Source: Apodospora peruviana
Lineage: Eukaryota > Ascomycota > Sordariomycetes > Sordariales > Lasiosphaeriaceae
Length of the DNA: 64,000 nt
Reading direction: 5' to 3'
NCBI GenBank assembly: GCA_033439685.1
Contig: JAUEDM010000001.1
Location: 3,782,001 to 3,846,000, forward strand
In this document: one piece after another, positions 23,312 to 34,147 of the stretch
Position numbering within the stretch: the first letter of the stretch is position 1
How the letters are laid out: each line of letters begins with the position of its first letter
Position numbers and translations under genes: made by a program
Notes under the pieces: generated by a model
Database searches by the model: none
Seen by the model: the letters and a program-made list of their open reading frames with translations, nothing else
Told to the model about the DNA's origin: nothing

Positions 23312-24922
23312 AGTGGCGCCAGTTCTGATGCAAGAAGTGTGTACGTGCGTAAGGTAAGGTGTATGTACCTATGTGGTCCCGTTCTGCTCAGAGCCTGCAA
23401 GCTTCACGCAGAGTGGTTGGGAAGTGGAAAAAGTCGGGTCTAAGACCTGCTAAAAAAAAAAAACGTTTGAGAAGACTGAGACACGATTCCACCTCTCATT
23501 ACGTGACCTTGGCGCCATATGTCATGCACGTTTCGGTGACTGTCGGCTTCTTTTGCCAGAAATCCTCGAGAGTGGCAGGTTCGTCCCAGCAATGAGGCTA
23601 CTTCCTGCATCTGCAGGAGCTTTCAGACTAATCACCTTGACGATGATTGTTGGAAGGGAAAGCACATCCGCTATCGGGGGCAAGCGGTCTGTTAATTGGT
23701 CGTGTCATGGGGCGATTTAATTTCCCAGACCTGCTAGGAGACCGATTAGTCTCTGGTACGGCGTGCACAGCTGGGGGGACTCCTTCCTCGTTGGGGAGAA
23801 CGTATAATTAGGTGGCCTTGTTTATCGATCCAGTCATGGTCAGGGATCGGGCAGGATCGAGAGGACCTTGACGGGCCTCTGTCCAGATCAGCGTTGAGCA
23901 TTCGAAGGTATGTGCCTTCCTTATTTGTTTTCGTGAAAGATGAAGCAGGTCGGGGTGCAGGCAATCTCTGAGGCGTGCTGCAGCAGTTGCTCCTGATACG
24001 GCTGTTATCGTGACTTGATCGCGACGACAAGGTAATTGGACCTTAGGTAGAAGTTTGGCAAGGCCCGAGACGGTGGATTCATGTTGGTGGGTGACATGAT
24101 CAGTCAAGGACCAGTTCGAGGCAGGCACCGAGGTCGAACCCTCAGGCAAAAAAGTGAACGGAAAGAGATGCATTTGACGCGTGCCAGTCGGGTCCAGGTG
24201 CCTGATCCGGCCCTGGTCTTGAGTGATGTTGAGAATGACAGACCTATCGCCTCCATCGTCCAGTCAGGGGAGCTTCCGGCGTGCTGTCGGCAGAGGAGAC
24301 CGCACACGCAGGGCGCCTTGCCGGATTAGGTGACACCAACGCGGGCCGTGTTCTGAATCTGACCGACATCTCCATCGGATGCGGGAATGGCGCTTTCCTG
24401 GCCCGATTGCCCGTTTCCGCTCGGTCCAGTTGACAATGCAGCTAAAAGAAGTGCGGGGAGGCGGACCTTGGCTTGGGAGCATGAACCGAAATCTGCGCCC
24501 CCCCCCCCCCCCCCCCCTTTGCCGATTCGGAGCCTGGAGTCGTGGGTTGGCAGGTAACTTGGGCCAAGACCACGTGGTGTTCATCAGGATGAGCATTAAA
24601 TGGATTTGAGTTGCTGGGAATGAGATCCAGGTATTGTACGCTCTCAGCCAATGTCTGAATGAGTTCGAATATGTGCTGGATCTCTTTTGGCCTCTGTCGC
24701 AGTGAGGTCAATCGACAGCAACGGAGGGCGAGAATTTGAGACCTAGGAAAAGGTGCTCGTCCGGTTGCGAGTTAAAGTTTGAAATGGGAGCACACCGCAT
24801 TATTTTCTCCTAAAGTAGTTTCAGGAGTAGGTATATTCCTACATTCATATTCTATCATTTCATGCTGCCTCACTGCTACCTAGGTCTATGTCCTACCCAA
24901 GGAAGGGAAGACAGCGGGTCTT
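23312..24922. other. Permease upstream region; no supported gene
   Basis: This holds the permease promoter side and about 1.4 kb of unassigned DNA. Minus-strand frames of 94-121 codons (23746-24596) overlap one another and match nothing I recognise. A 12-A run at 23452 and a 20-C tract at 24498-24517 are present. Confidence 0.4.
24498..24517 (-). repeat. 20-nt cytosine homopolymer (G-tract on minus strand)
   Basis: Twenty consecutive C between ATCTGCG and TTTGCCG. It is the third homopurine/homopyrimidine tract of 20 nt or more in the window. The flanks do not resemble the 196-bp repeat copies. Confidence 0.95.
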
Positions 24923-25341
24923 CTAAATGAGATTGTCGATCATGCGGATGTCCGACTGAACTGGCTGCCATTGATAGCTAATGTCACTCGGCCTGATGAA
25001 TTCATTGACATGGTTCGGTAATGTTGCAGGAGTTAACCGAATTTGTGACCGCCTTATATCTATGTAAATGGTCTCATGCGCGAGTCGCCCTCCAAGTTCT
25101 GTCAGAACCCCGCCGTTATACTTCCCAACTTCCTCGGCAATGGACAACCGAGCGGGGCCTATAGACATGTCAGCATGTTTTCGCTCAAGGTTTAGCAGTA
25201 TACTAGAGAAGCGAGAGTCACTTACCAAAATAACTCGCGGTCGACAGCCTGGAAATGCTTCCTTGCGGTCATACCACCACGATTCTGCAGTTTTCCTTAG
25301 GGTCCATCTTCTCCATGAAACTAAAGATATTGCTGATGCCA
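24923..25341 (-). pseudogene. Broken two-exon gene fragment, family unknown
   Basis: Reading downward from 25341, a coding-like frame runs to a GTAAGT donor (intron 25225-25159, 67 nt, with a CTGAC branch motif and TATAG acceptor). It continues in phase to a TAG at 24923, giving about 115 codons in total. The single in-frame stop in the first part is a TGA at 25271-25269, consistent with a Trp-to-stop change. Upstream of 25341 the frame is lost, although another frame stays partly open to about 25545. The protein contains EEVGKYNGGVLTELG. I cannot name the family. Functional possibilities are a decayed enzyme or a 3' fragment. The splice junction keeping phase is the best evidence that it was once a gene. 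Confidence 0.45.
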
Positions 25342-25673
25342 GCCCTTGTCTGCCACCTTGACAACCTCGGGGGTGAAGTTGAGGATCTGCTTCAGCTGGT
25401 GCGCCGATCGAACAGGTGGCGATGGTCAGGAAACCTTCTTAGGGAGACGTCATTTGTGCTCGACCTCGTCGCGGAGGACGCGCTTCTCATCGTCGTCTCG
25501 CGTCTGTGGGCCGGCGATGTTCTCGTACTCATCCCGGTCCTGGGCCCCGGGCTATCTCGGTTCCACATCGCCTGCACCATCATTTGCGACATTTCCATGG
25601 CATTGTTCGCATTCAAGTGGCCCTCAGAGGAAGGAATATTGACATTCGCACCAGCCCTCAGCCAGGCCGCAGT

Positions 25674-25822
25674 CTCTTTGACGTTCTCGAGCACCATGTT
25701 TTGGTGGCGATCAAACACTTTCACGCGCGCCAGCAGCTTGCGGCCGTTGCGCACCGAGATAAGCACCTGTGTGTGGCTCCGAACGGCGGTCTGGAGGTTC
25801 GAGAGCGGGCCGGCCGAGAAAA
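25674..25822 (-). pseudogene. Sm-domain fragment resembling SmD2
   Basis: SmD2 is a core protein of the spliceosomal Sm ring. On the minus strand an acceptor-like CGTAG is followed by FSAGPLSNLQ and then ARVKVFDRHQNMVLENVKE, which match the Sm1 motif region of SmD2 nearly residue for residue. The second half of the Sm fold (normally starting MWTE and holding the Sm2 motif) is absent: after the last Glu the frame continues with unrelated sequence and no donor site follows directly. The N-terminal exon upstream is also not convincing. Because SmD2 is essential and normally about 110-120 residues, this is most likely a partial duplicate, with the working gene elsewhere. Assignment is from recall of the family. 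Confidence 0.65.
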
Positions 25823-26811
25823 CTACGTGGCAAGGATATAGACGTGATCGGTGAATATCCAAATCTGCAGCGACAAGCGCCCGCGGCTCGAACTGGACAT
25901 ATCTGACACTAGACTTAAAGCACGCGTCAGGTTGATATGAAGTAGAAAGCCGGACAAAAAATGAAGCACATACATTTTGGAACCGGTGGAAACTCGATTC
26001 GCGGACCACTGAGTTGTCATCTCCTTTCTCGTTCTTCTGAATCTGGGAAAATTGTTCACTATAAGGCCCGTACGCATCGCGTCAAGTGGGAACCATACGC
26101 AGGTGTCCCAAGAGGGGTTCTTGGATAACAACCTGGAAGAGAAAAGCTGATGGGAAGAGAACGGGAATTTCTTGAGGAGTGGCAACTGGCCAAGGTAGTT
26201 ACCACCTGGCACCTGCGAGGCTCCTCCCCTATTGTCCTTCCTCCGTACTTGCCTCAAATTTTGCCCTGGCCCCTGAGTGCTGCACTTGCTGTGGGGCAGC
26301 TCACCTTCGATGGCCGAAGACGCGTCGGCTGACAGACCTGGGCCTTCATCGACTCGTTTGCAACAGCTGGGTACACGGCTACCCTCCCTCCTGCAGCTTT
26401 TTCAGCTGATTCGGCTTTCCAGGTCGTTGCTGTGGGTCCGTATTCTGTCCATCGTATTCACTTTCCATGTCCCAGCCGTTGTCAGCGTGCTTGCCTCCGA
26501 GTCCCTTAGAAATCAGGCGTCTACTCCATCCCCAAGACGCCCTGCCACCTGCTTCTGCCAGTGGCTGAGCACACGTAAAATTCTTTCTCTCGGCACTGTC
26601 CTACTCGTCTCCCTATACACCACCAATTTCTCACTCAACCTTTTGACCTTCAATATTATTAATTCCGAGCAGTTGGACTCAGTTCACGTCCACGAATTCC
26701 AGTGAAGCATCAACACAAGGAATATGATGAAGAGAAAATGCCACCACAACCACCGCACCCACCAGAACATCCCTGCTGACCGCCCTGTTCCTCGCACGAT
26801 AGCTTCAGATA
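25823..26811. other. No supported gene
   Basis: A plus-strand frame starting at ATG 26310 stays open to 26705 (about 132 codons) and is Leu/Ser-rich with a weakly hydrophobic middle. It is not in the same frame as the candidate exon that follows at 26812, and I see no clear intron joining them. It may be a first exon of that locus or chance. Confidence 0.3.
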
Positions 26812-27251
26812 CTGGAGCCCAACAAACTTGTTCTGGACCAACCTCCCGCGCTGGCTCCATTGTTTGGACTGGTATACCCGGCCCCAGCACCTTACGACCG
26901 GCAGTCAATGGCTGCAGACCAAGCCCAGACGCAACTGGCAGCAAGCGCTGCATCTCCCGATGTTCTGTCCGGGTTGGCTTCTTTCACCGAATGGTATGTG
27001 TCTTTTTCTCCTTTCTGACGTCTTCCTAGTTGTTCACTAGGAAATATTCCCACACGTCGCGGTGCCAGAGCACCAACGCAGCGGAACGGCAGCGCACTGT
27101 TGAAAGGAAGGCAGAAGACGACAAAGTAAGTCCCATGTGGTTGCATTCCTGGAAGCCAGACAAAGCATTCTCCTTAAGGCTCAATTCGCTAATGGGTAGT
27201 TCACAGGGGCGGCATCGGCTCGAGCCCAACTCCTCTACAGCTGGACGCTAG
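26812..27251 (+). CDS. Possible spliced gene fragment, unknown product
   Basis: The exon-like frame 26812-26993 is Ala/Pro-rich and ends in a GTATGT donor. A 47-nt intron with CTGAC and CACTAG would join it to 27041-27125, which is Arg/Glu-rich and charged (around AERQRTVERKAEDD) and ends at a GTAAGT donor. An acceptor at 27206 leads to a short exon stopping at 27251; alternatively another frame there stays open to about 27430, with a hydrophobic segment. The two canonical introns favour a real or recently dead gene. The start is not found, and I recognise no domain. Boundaries are approximate. Confidence 0.3.
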
Positions 27252-29099
27252 TCGCGGACAGCTCAATACCCTCATCATTACATAGCATGACAGACTGGGC
27301 ACTATTCGCGCCGTTCGCCTTGGTGGCAGCCACAAGTCTGGTTCCAAAAATCCAATTTCCTCCTGTTTTCCCGTCCCAACTCTCTACAAAGAATCAGTGG
27401 TTCTCGATGCAGTCCCCAGGTCCGCTGGAATAAATTGTCGTTCAGCCTTGCGTGCTAGTGCATGGATCATGTAATAACCTGCGTCAGATCGTGTGCTGAG
27501 CCGTTTCATGTCTAGACTACAGCATCTTGGCCGCAGATTCAGTACGAAAAGCTCGTTGACTTCCATCCTATTGCCGGCCTGGTGTGGGTATCATACCTGC
27601 GTCAGGGGCTGGCAGGCGGCAAAGCGGTGCCAAGGACCGCGGACGCACCGTCACTGTGGTTGTCAATCCGCAGCCGGCATGACAACTACGAGGAAACAAG
27701 AAAGGAAAGAAGAAGAGAAGAAACCCGACATTTTCTTCCCTGAGCCGTGACCGAGTTCAAGGGCTTAGGGTGCGGCAAGGAACACCACAAGTTGGCAACA
27801 ATGGTAAGTAATACGGAGTCTTTTCCGCCCACTGTCGCTCATCGAGAACACACCACGACACCGCACGCTGACAAAAATGACCAAGTCTTAATTCGAGTAC
27901 TGTACCATCCAGTCAGCTGCCACTTGAACGCCGGCGACATCAAAAGGAAGATGCAATAGCGGTAATGACCGAGTTGAGATCCCAGCCGTCGTGATCGGCA
28001 CCCAATCGGCATCCGCCGGCCTCGTCTGCGATTGTCTCTGCTTGAAGCCGTACGAGCGGTTCACGAAAAGATGCCTCTACAGAGACTCCGAGTACACATC
28101 TTCAACGACACCCGATGAGGAAGAGTCCTGGACGACGGCGGCGGCGGCGACACAAAAACAAAGGGTGCACCAGACCATTTCTCGGCGTTGCAACTTTTAT
28201 GACACGGATAGGCGTAGGCACTCGAGCGGAAGTCTCCCTTGGATCCTTTGGACTCCTTCCCGGGAATGGAGGAGGCGGCGAGGGTATAATGACTCAGCCA
28301 TTAGATTGCGAATCTGCTGAACGAGAACACACGCACGGGTGTGGCCTCGTGCCCTTTCTTTGCCCTCCCCTTGCTTACCGAATGGGCCGCGAGAAAAAGG
28401 TCCTGGTCGGCCATCAGCGGTGGTTGGCTTGACTGGCTTCTTGAACTGTTCTGGGTTTGGCTTGGCCGACGAAATCGCCGTCGGTCATTCTGCAGATCGA
28501 CGAGATCCGTGAGAAGCCGGACGAGGTGGAGAAAGAGGGAGAAGGGGCTTCCCTTTTCCATGAAAACTGAACCTGGTCTTCTAGCCACCACCAGCTTGCT
28601 GGACCCCTCGCACCATGCCGCTTGCCGTCCTCGCCCCCAGCGCCGTTGCGTTCCAGCCATCTCGTGGACCTCCGAAGAAGTCACCGCAGTGCTAGCCGGT
28701 TACTCCACATTCACTTTGCTCCCATCCGCGCACTTCCCTTCCTTCTTGGAGCTCTACGACACGGGTTTCTCGGCGGTGTAGACACCAGCAGTGCCTCTCA
28801 GAAACGGCTGCACAAACATAACTTTCTCCTGCAACGCAAAGTCTCACTCTCACACAGCGACATCAGCACCAACAACAGCTATTCCACTCACGACAGACTA
28901 CAACAGCTATGACAGGCACGTAGAGACAGTCTACGGTGCAGTCTATCATAGCTCTTCCGTATCAGAGCACGCACACTAGTGATATCAGCCATGATAGATA
29001 CGATAGACGCGACGAGGAGGCTCTCTGTCTGGAGCCGAGATGAACTTTACACCCATAACACTCCTGGGATCAGGTCCTCCAACTATCGACGACGACCAC
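27252..29099. other. Unresolved stretch with partial open frames
   Basis: Several plus-strand frames of 80-146 codons (27493-27750, 27991-28320, 28341-28781 continuing in the same frame past a TAG at 28779 to 28979) are present. None has a recognisable domain. The pattern of one frame interrupted by single stops resembles the known relics in this window, but without homology I cannot separate decay from chance. Confidence 0.3.
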
Positions 29100-29951
29100 G
29101 CTAGATTGGGTTTATTCCCGAGCCTGCACAATCTTGTTGACGATACTAGAAGTGCTGGATTCGACCAGGGATGGGCCCAGTCACGCATTCCTGGTGTCGT
29201 CGTTCATTGAGAACCTGGCCTCCAACGACCACCAGGTCACAGCCAATGAGTGACAGAACGCTGTGATGCGCCTCACTCAAGTCATTAGCATCGACAATCC
29301 GGTGTTCATCATAATCGCCGAGGCGGGGGTTCCCAGACTTTGGCCTATCTAGAGACAACGGCTCCGCAAAAACTATGACAGCTACGGAGCAGAAGTTGAA
29401 CACGTTGAGGATAGGGATGAGCACGACGATTCGGAGACGTATTCGTACATGAAGGGACCAGGCTCGGCTGATTCTCCTGCAGTAAAGGGGGACAGCACCA
29501 AGCCAGCACCAGCAGTCATCCAGGATGTCCCGAGAGCGTCTTGGTCTGAGATTTTCCCAAAATGGAAAGCCATGTGGCAACCGATTTATGGACTTCAGAA
29601 TAGACCTCCGTTCCGGACGGCCCCATCAACTCCTCACCCCCAGGCCTTTTGGTCTGGTCCTCCAACAAAGAAGCTGGCTAATTACCACGGGCAAGAGAAA
29701 GCGCGACCGCCCCAAGAAAGTCAGTTCCGCCGGCGTTGCTCGCGTTGCAGCCAATATCGCTTCATATCTCAAAGACAACGAAACCACCACGAAGGAGCCA
29801 GTGACCACCTCCTGGAGCGATGGGCTGACTGAAATGAGAATGGTATAAATATGTAAGAACATACTCGTCCGAAGATGGTATCGAGGAGGCCCAGGCCTTG
29901 AACCCCCAGCAGCGAATGGCCTCGAGGTTGTATATGAGAGTCTCGACAATG
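29100..29951 (+). pseudogene. Probable decayed gene, family unknown
   Basis: One plus-strand frame runs from about 29100 to 29832 with only two stops, TGA at 29251 and TAG at 29350. It includes an acidic stretch around 29395-29445 and a Pro/Lys-rich part after it. Near 29690 an alternative frame becomes the better-looking one, and a further exon-like segment from 29847 ends in ATG/GTAAGT at 29951. A CTGAC-containing intron with an acceptor at 30007 follows, but the next exon does not continue in phase without a stop. I cannot name the product. Confidence 0.35.
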
Positions 29952-30757
29952 GTAAGTCTAGTATTTTGAGTTCTTGAATCATGTGGCATTACTGACAACT
30001 TGACAAGTTGCATGACGACAGCCGGAATGAAGATTGAGGACCTTGAGACCGAAGCCAGCGCAGCATGACTTTAGCGAAACCTTCAGTACCGTCGCTATAG
30101 CCAACAGCAGGCTTCTCGCGAGAACGAGTACACACCGACTGCCGCCTCGTCGCAATACGACTGGGGCTTCAAGAAGCGGCTTCAACCGCGGGATCCGCCA
30201 TGGGATGTTACATGTCGATCTTCACTCGGGATTATTCCATCATCCGTGGCCATGACATAGATTTGCATATCTTTTTAAAGCAGTGGTTGTTGAAATAAAG
30301 GAGAACATGATGTCATCAGAGACCAGATAGTGTCTATTGAAGTCCGGCACTTATAGCTTCCTATGCTGCCTGTTCCGTTGTGTTCTGTGTCTTGTAATAA
30401 GAAAAAAGGAGACAACCAAATACCAATGACTAATCAGCTATCCCGATTCACGAGTACTTTATCAGATGCACAGCATGATGTGAGATGAAGGCGTCAGGAA
30501 AGTCGAAAAGCAAGTAAAGCGTTTATTCGTACACTAACAAAATACAGTAGCCTCTTGAGAGTCCATCTTTGTCCTCGATGAACCAGGCAGGTCATCCATT
30601 CTTCCATCGCCAACTCCTTATTCCGAAAAAAAGAATTTCCGCCTTCGAACGCCCAAAAAGATTATCATGTCCAACTTTGGTGGAACCGCGTCCTCGAACC
30701 ATCAATCGTCGCCCAACCAGCCCCTTGGGAAAGTCATGATGAAACATAACAGGTCGT
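29952..30757. other. 3' remnants and downstream region of the 93-residue gene
   Basis: Plus-strand frames to about 30255 may be the end of the decayed locus at 29.1 kb. From about 30300 to 30757 I see only non-coding sequence, consistent with the 3' UTR of the minus-strand gene at 30758-31039. Confidence 0.4.
30522..30527 (-). promoter_or_regulatory. Candidate poly(A) signal AATAAA
   Basis: On the minus strand AATAAA occurs about 230 nt beyond the stop of the 93-residue gene. It is a perfect match to the canonical signal, although fungal genes often use variants. Confidence 0.4.
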
Positions 30758-31039
30758 CTAAAATTTGTTGTTGGTCTTCCACTCGCCGGCATCCTTGACG
30801 CCCTTGGACACGGACGCGGCGCCGCCCTCGACGCCGGTGCCAATGTTGGCGATGCCGTCACCCAGGGGCTTGCCCATGCCGCCGGTGGCACCCGTGACGG
30901 TCTCGCCGATTCCGCGCGACGCGGCGCCCACCACGCCGCCGACGGTGTTGGTCAGGCCGCCGACGGTGTTGCCGAGGGTTGAGGTGACGGTCTTGGCTGC
31001 GCCGGTGGCACCCGAGGTGTTCTTGTTGGAGTTCATCAT
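30758..31039 (-). CDS. 93-residue Gly/Thr/Val-rich LEA-like small protein
   Basis: A single-exon frame of 93 codons starts at ATG 31039, with a second ATG directly after, and stops at TAG. The protein is almost free of bulky residues. It alternates Gly, Thr, Val, Asn and Ala in a semi-regular pattern (for example LGNTVGGLTNTVGGVVGAAS, an 11-residue-like rhythm) and ends hydrophilic. Similar small Gly-rich, LEA-like hypothetical proteins are widespread in Sordariomycetes and are often abundant in spores or under stress. I infer, but cannot show, a protective or disordered role. No signal peptide is apparent. Third-position GC is high (nearly all codons end in C or G), in keeping with strong expression. 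A TATA element lies about 150 nt upstream. Confidence 0.8.
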   Translation of the reverse strand: MMNSNKNTSGATGAAKTVTSTLGNTVGGLTNTVGGVVGAASRGIGETVTGATGGMGKPLGDGIANIGTGVEGGAASVSKGVKDAGEWKTNNKF

Positions 31040-31188
31040 TTTTGATTTGTGGTGGTAGAAGAGGTCAACGGTGGTTTGGGGTGGTTTTGGAAGATAGCTT
31101 TTAGAGCAACAAAGATTTTGGTGTGTTTAGTTTCGGTATGAAGCTATGAGGTCAGTATGGCTGGGATCAATGGGATGGCGGTAGGATC

Positions 31189-31194
31189 TTTATA
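31189..31194 (-). promoter_or_regulatory. TATA box of the 93-residue gene
   Basis: TATAAAG on the minus strand lies about 150 nt upstream of the ATG at 31039. The distance allows a 5' UTR of roughly 110-120 nt. Assigned by position and motif only. Confidence 0.5.
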
Positions 31195-34147
31195 CCCTTC
31201 TGCTTTGCCAAGTGGGTGTGTGCTGCATGCATTGCGTCCTTGTTGCGTCCTTGGTGCTGCACTAGGACCGTTGAAAGGCGGGAGGGGTCGTTCGAAAGCT
31301 TGTTGCCCCGCGGCCCGCGCGCATAAGCAACCACTACGTCATACCTACCTTACCTAGTACCTGAGCTTGGCACGCACTTCCCACGCACCTACCTCCAGCC
31401 CGTCTGACCGTTTTCACAGGCATGGTCCCTGACCGGCTGGCTGGCGTGTGGCCAGGTCACCAACAAATTTGCTGATTCCAAAGCCGTTATCCTCCATCTG
31501 ACTGTCCGAAGAAACGATGACGTTTTTTCTCTCATTTCAGACAGACAATCACCACCCGAAAAAAAAACATCAAGGTTTCAACCTCTGTGCCAATTACCCC
31601 CGATTTTGCCGCCATTACTGCAGAGCCTCGTTTTTCGGCAATCTCAGATGTTACGCTGTCGTTTCATTGTCGTTGAAGGGACAGATGCCCCATTTTTTGG
31701 TGCGGTTGGAAGGAGCAGGAGTACGCGGAAGCGCCACCGGGTCCAGCCTCGACGCATAAGTTGAACTCAGTTTTACCTTTGGCGGCACAACCAATGTCTA
31801 GCAAGTTTGAGGGTCCGAGCCTGGAAAGAATTGATTACCTGGTAACTCCCCTGTCTTAAGTTATGAATGCAAAAACAAACTTGCCTGATGAGAATGTGTT
31901 AATCAGTCGGGACTCATGAACGCTGGCGACCTATACCCGCCACGGAGGAGAGAACTCCCATCATCTCTCCAGCTGTCGGTGCTGATTCCTCCATCTACGC
32001 CATGCTCGCATCCTCGCATCTTGACATCGAGTCAAGTCATACGTCTAGCCGCTATTAATGGAGGCCGCACCCCTCTCCGTGGTTTTCCCGTCATGGATAA
32101 TTTGGCCCTCGAACATTACTGCTAGGAGCGATGTTGTCTTGAAAGATACCTTCAGGCACTGTCAGCCTGGCGTTGCTTTCCGCGGCTGTTGAAGCTCTGG
32201 TTGGACTGGCGCAAACACCCACTACTTACATGTACTCAACCGCGATAATGAAACCAAAGTGGCCAGCTGGGATCAACAACTGGGAAGAGAATCATGTCGG
32301 GATACACAGAGGATGGCTACCCTATAACATGTCAAACCATCTGTCGAGCAGGATGTGTCCTAAATACGGCGTCGACGACCCAAACTTAAACTGATGGAAT
32401 CTGCTTGCTCCCGAGAGACCTGTCAGCTGAGTTTGTGAGATGACTGTGTTGGGCTCGTGTCTCTGTCTCTCACAATTGCCATGAAGCAGAACGCCGGCAT
32501 TGACAAACTCGCGGTCACAGCAAGTAATAAAGACCGACATTATGTTGCGTCCACAGAATCATCTAAGTTGAGGCCCAGCCCCAGTGAACACGAACAGACC
32601 TCACTGACACCAGCAGATCTCCTCGACCTATAAAGATTAAAAACTCACTTCGAATAACCTGTAGGCGTTGCCGCCGCCGCGGTACAGTGACCAGCACAGA
32701 GCCCTCTAAGGGGAACCCGGACTCCCTTGATTTTCTGAAATTTCAGTACCATGCGGAAGATGCAAAGCTAGATGTTTAGATCTCAGAAGAGGTGTAGGTC
32801 TTCGCCGTATATGGAGTTCATCGGGTCCACTCGGTGTCTCCCCAGGACCTTGTGAATAAGACTGCCCAATGCTAGCATGTTCCAGAACATGGAGTGTCTC
32901 CAAGACACCGCGGCCAGTCTCATTCCTTTACGCGCACCAGGGACGATTTTCCAACAACCATCAAGACTGCGAGCACCATGTCACTGTCGCGACCACGAGT
33001 AGTCAAAAGACGGAATTTGCCTCGGACCCGCTGACAATCGAGTTGGTGCTCCACAGAGCTAGGTCTGCTGGCTGCTTGGGTTTGGGTGTGGAAGGGTATC
33101 CCGGGTTTGGTTTGAATTCAAGTTCCTTCGCCCACAGGCTAAACCAAGCGTAGGATTACGGACGGGTGCATCGTTTCTTTGGAAAGAATAGCGCGTCTCT
33201 TTGGGTTCTTCTGGCTGTGGTTGTTGTCACAAAATACATCATTCCACGGTAAAGAGTAGCCATCGAGTACGGATTACTTTCACAAACTTCTGGAAGATCC
33301 TTGTCTGTGACATCTTCTGCGATTGGCCGCTAGGGCCCGAGACGGTATTTACAAGGCACCTTTTGCTGCTTAAATAGGTATTTCCAGGATGCCTAACGTT
33401 ACCAGCAGCCCTAAAAGTCATGGCCCCTGTTGCTCCTGGCTCGCGAATCTCCAGCTGTGATGGTCGGGTGAGTACGTACCTGGTAATCTCAGTCTCCTCC
33501 TCCACATCACTGATATCGCGGACCTCGCTATGATAGCGTCCAGCTAGGACCCTTGTAAAGTATTCGATGGCTACTATTTATCGTAGAATTGTGTATACTC
33601 CAGATATACCGTGAACCAATAGTTCAACCCGACTCGGACTAGTTATGTTTGTGTGCCCATTCAATGCCGAGGCCGAACCCCGCCATCCCCTAGCCAGGGG
33701 CGCATCGTGAGCCACTGATAGTGTTGCATGGGACCATGGAACCACCGGGGCACAGCCCGTTGCAGCCTAGCAGGGGCTGGATCCGTCGCCTCGCATCCAT
33801 TTATGGACGCAACGCGTGACCCGTTGGTGCTGGGCCACATGGCTGCATCCTGCGCTTAAGGGTATTTGAACTGCGGCCAAGCCCACCTCAAGATGCTAGA
33901 CGTCGGTGCTCCTGCACTTCCTTTCATAGCCCAGCTCGCTCTCTGGATGTCGATGACGTGACAGCGTTTCTCCCGATTCTCTGCCGTCATTGTCAAACTG
34001 ACAAAATTCTAAACCCTTTGTCCGTGTCTCGATGTGGGTGAGTGGTATAATCGAAATCGAAATCGAACCGGACCGAACCGAACCGAACCGAGTCGAGCGT
34101 GTACCCCGTTTGACGAGTTTAATCATCGAATTGGGCGGCGGTTATGG
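31195..34147. other. No supported gene
   Basis: This holds the upstream side of the 93-residue gene and of the gene at 34148. A minus-strand frame at 33505-33239 (88 codons) could be an exon: a GTACGT donor-like site and a CAG acceptor-like site occur near its start. But I recognise no family and find no partner exons. Plus-strand 32173-32394 and 32869-33153 are likewise open without domain signals. Pentanucleotide GAACC copies occur at about 34065-34092. Confidence 0.35.
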
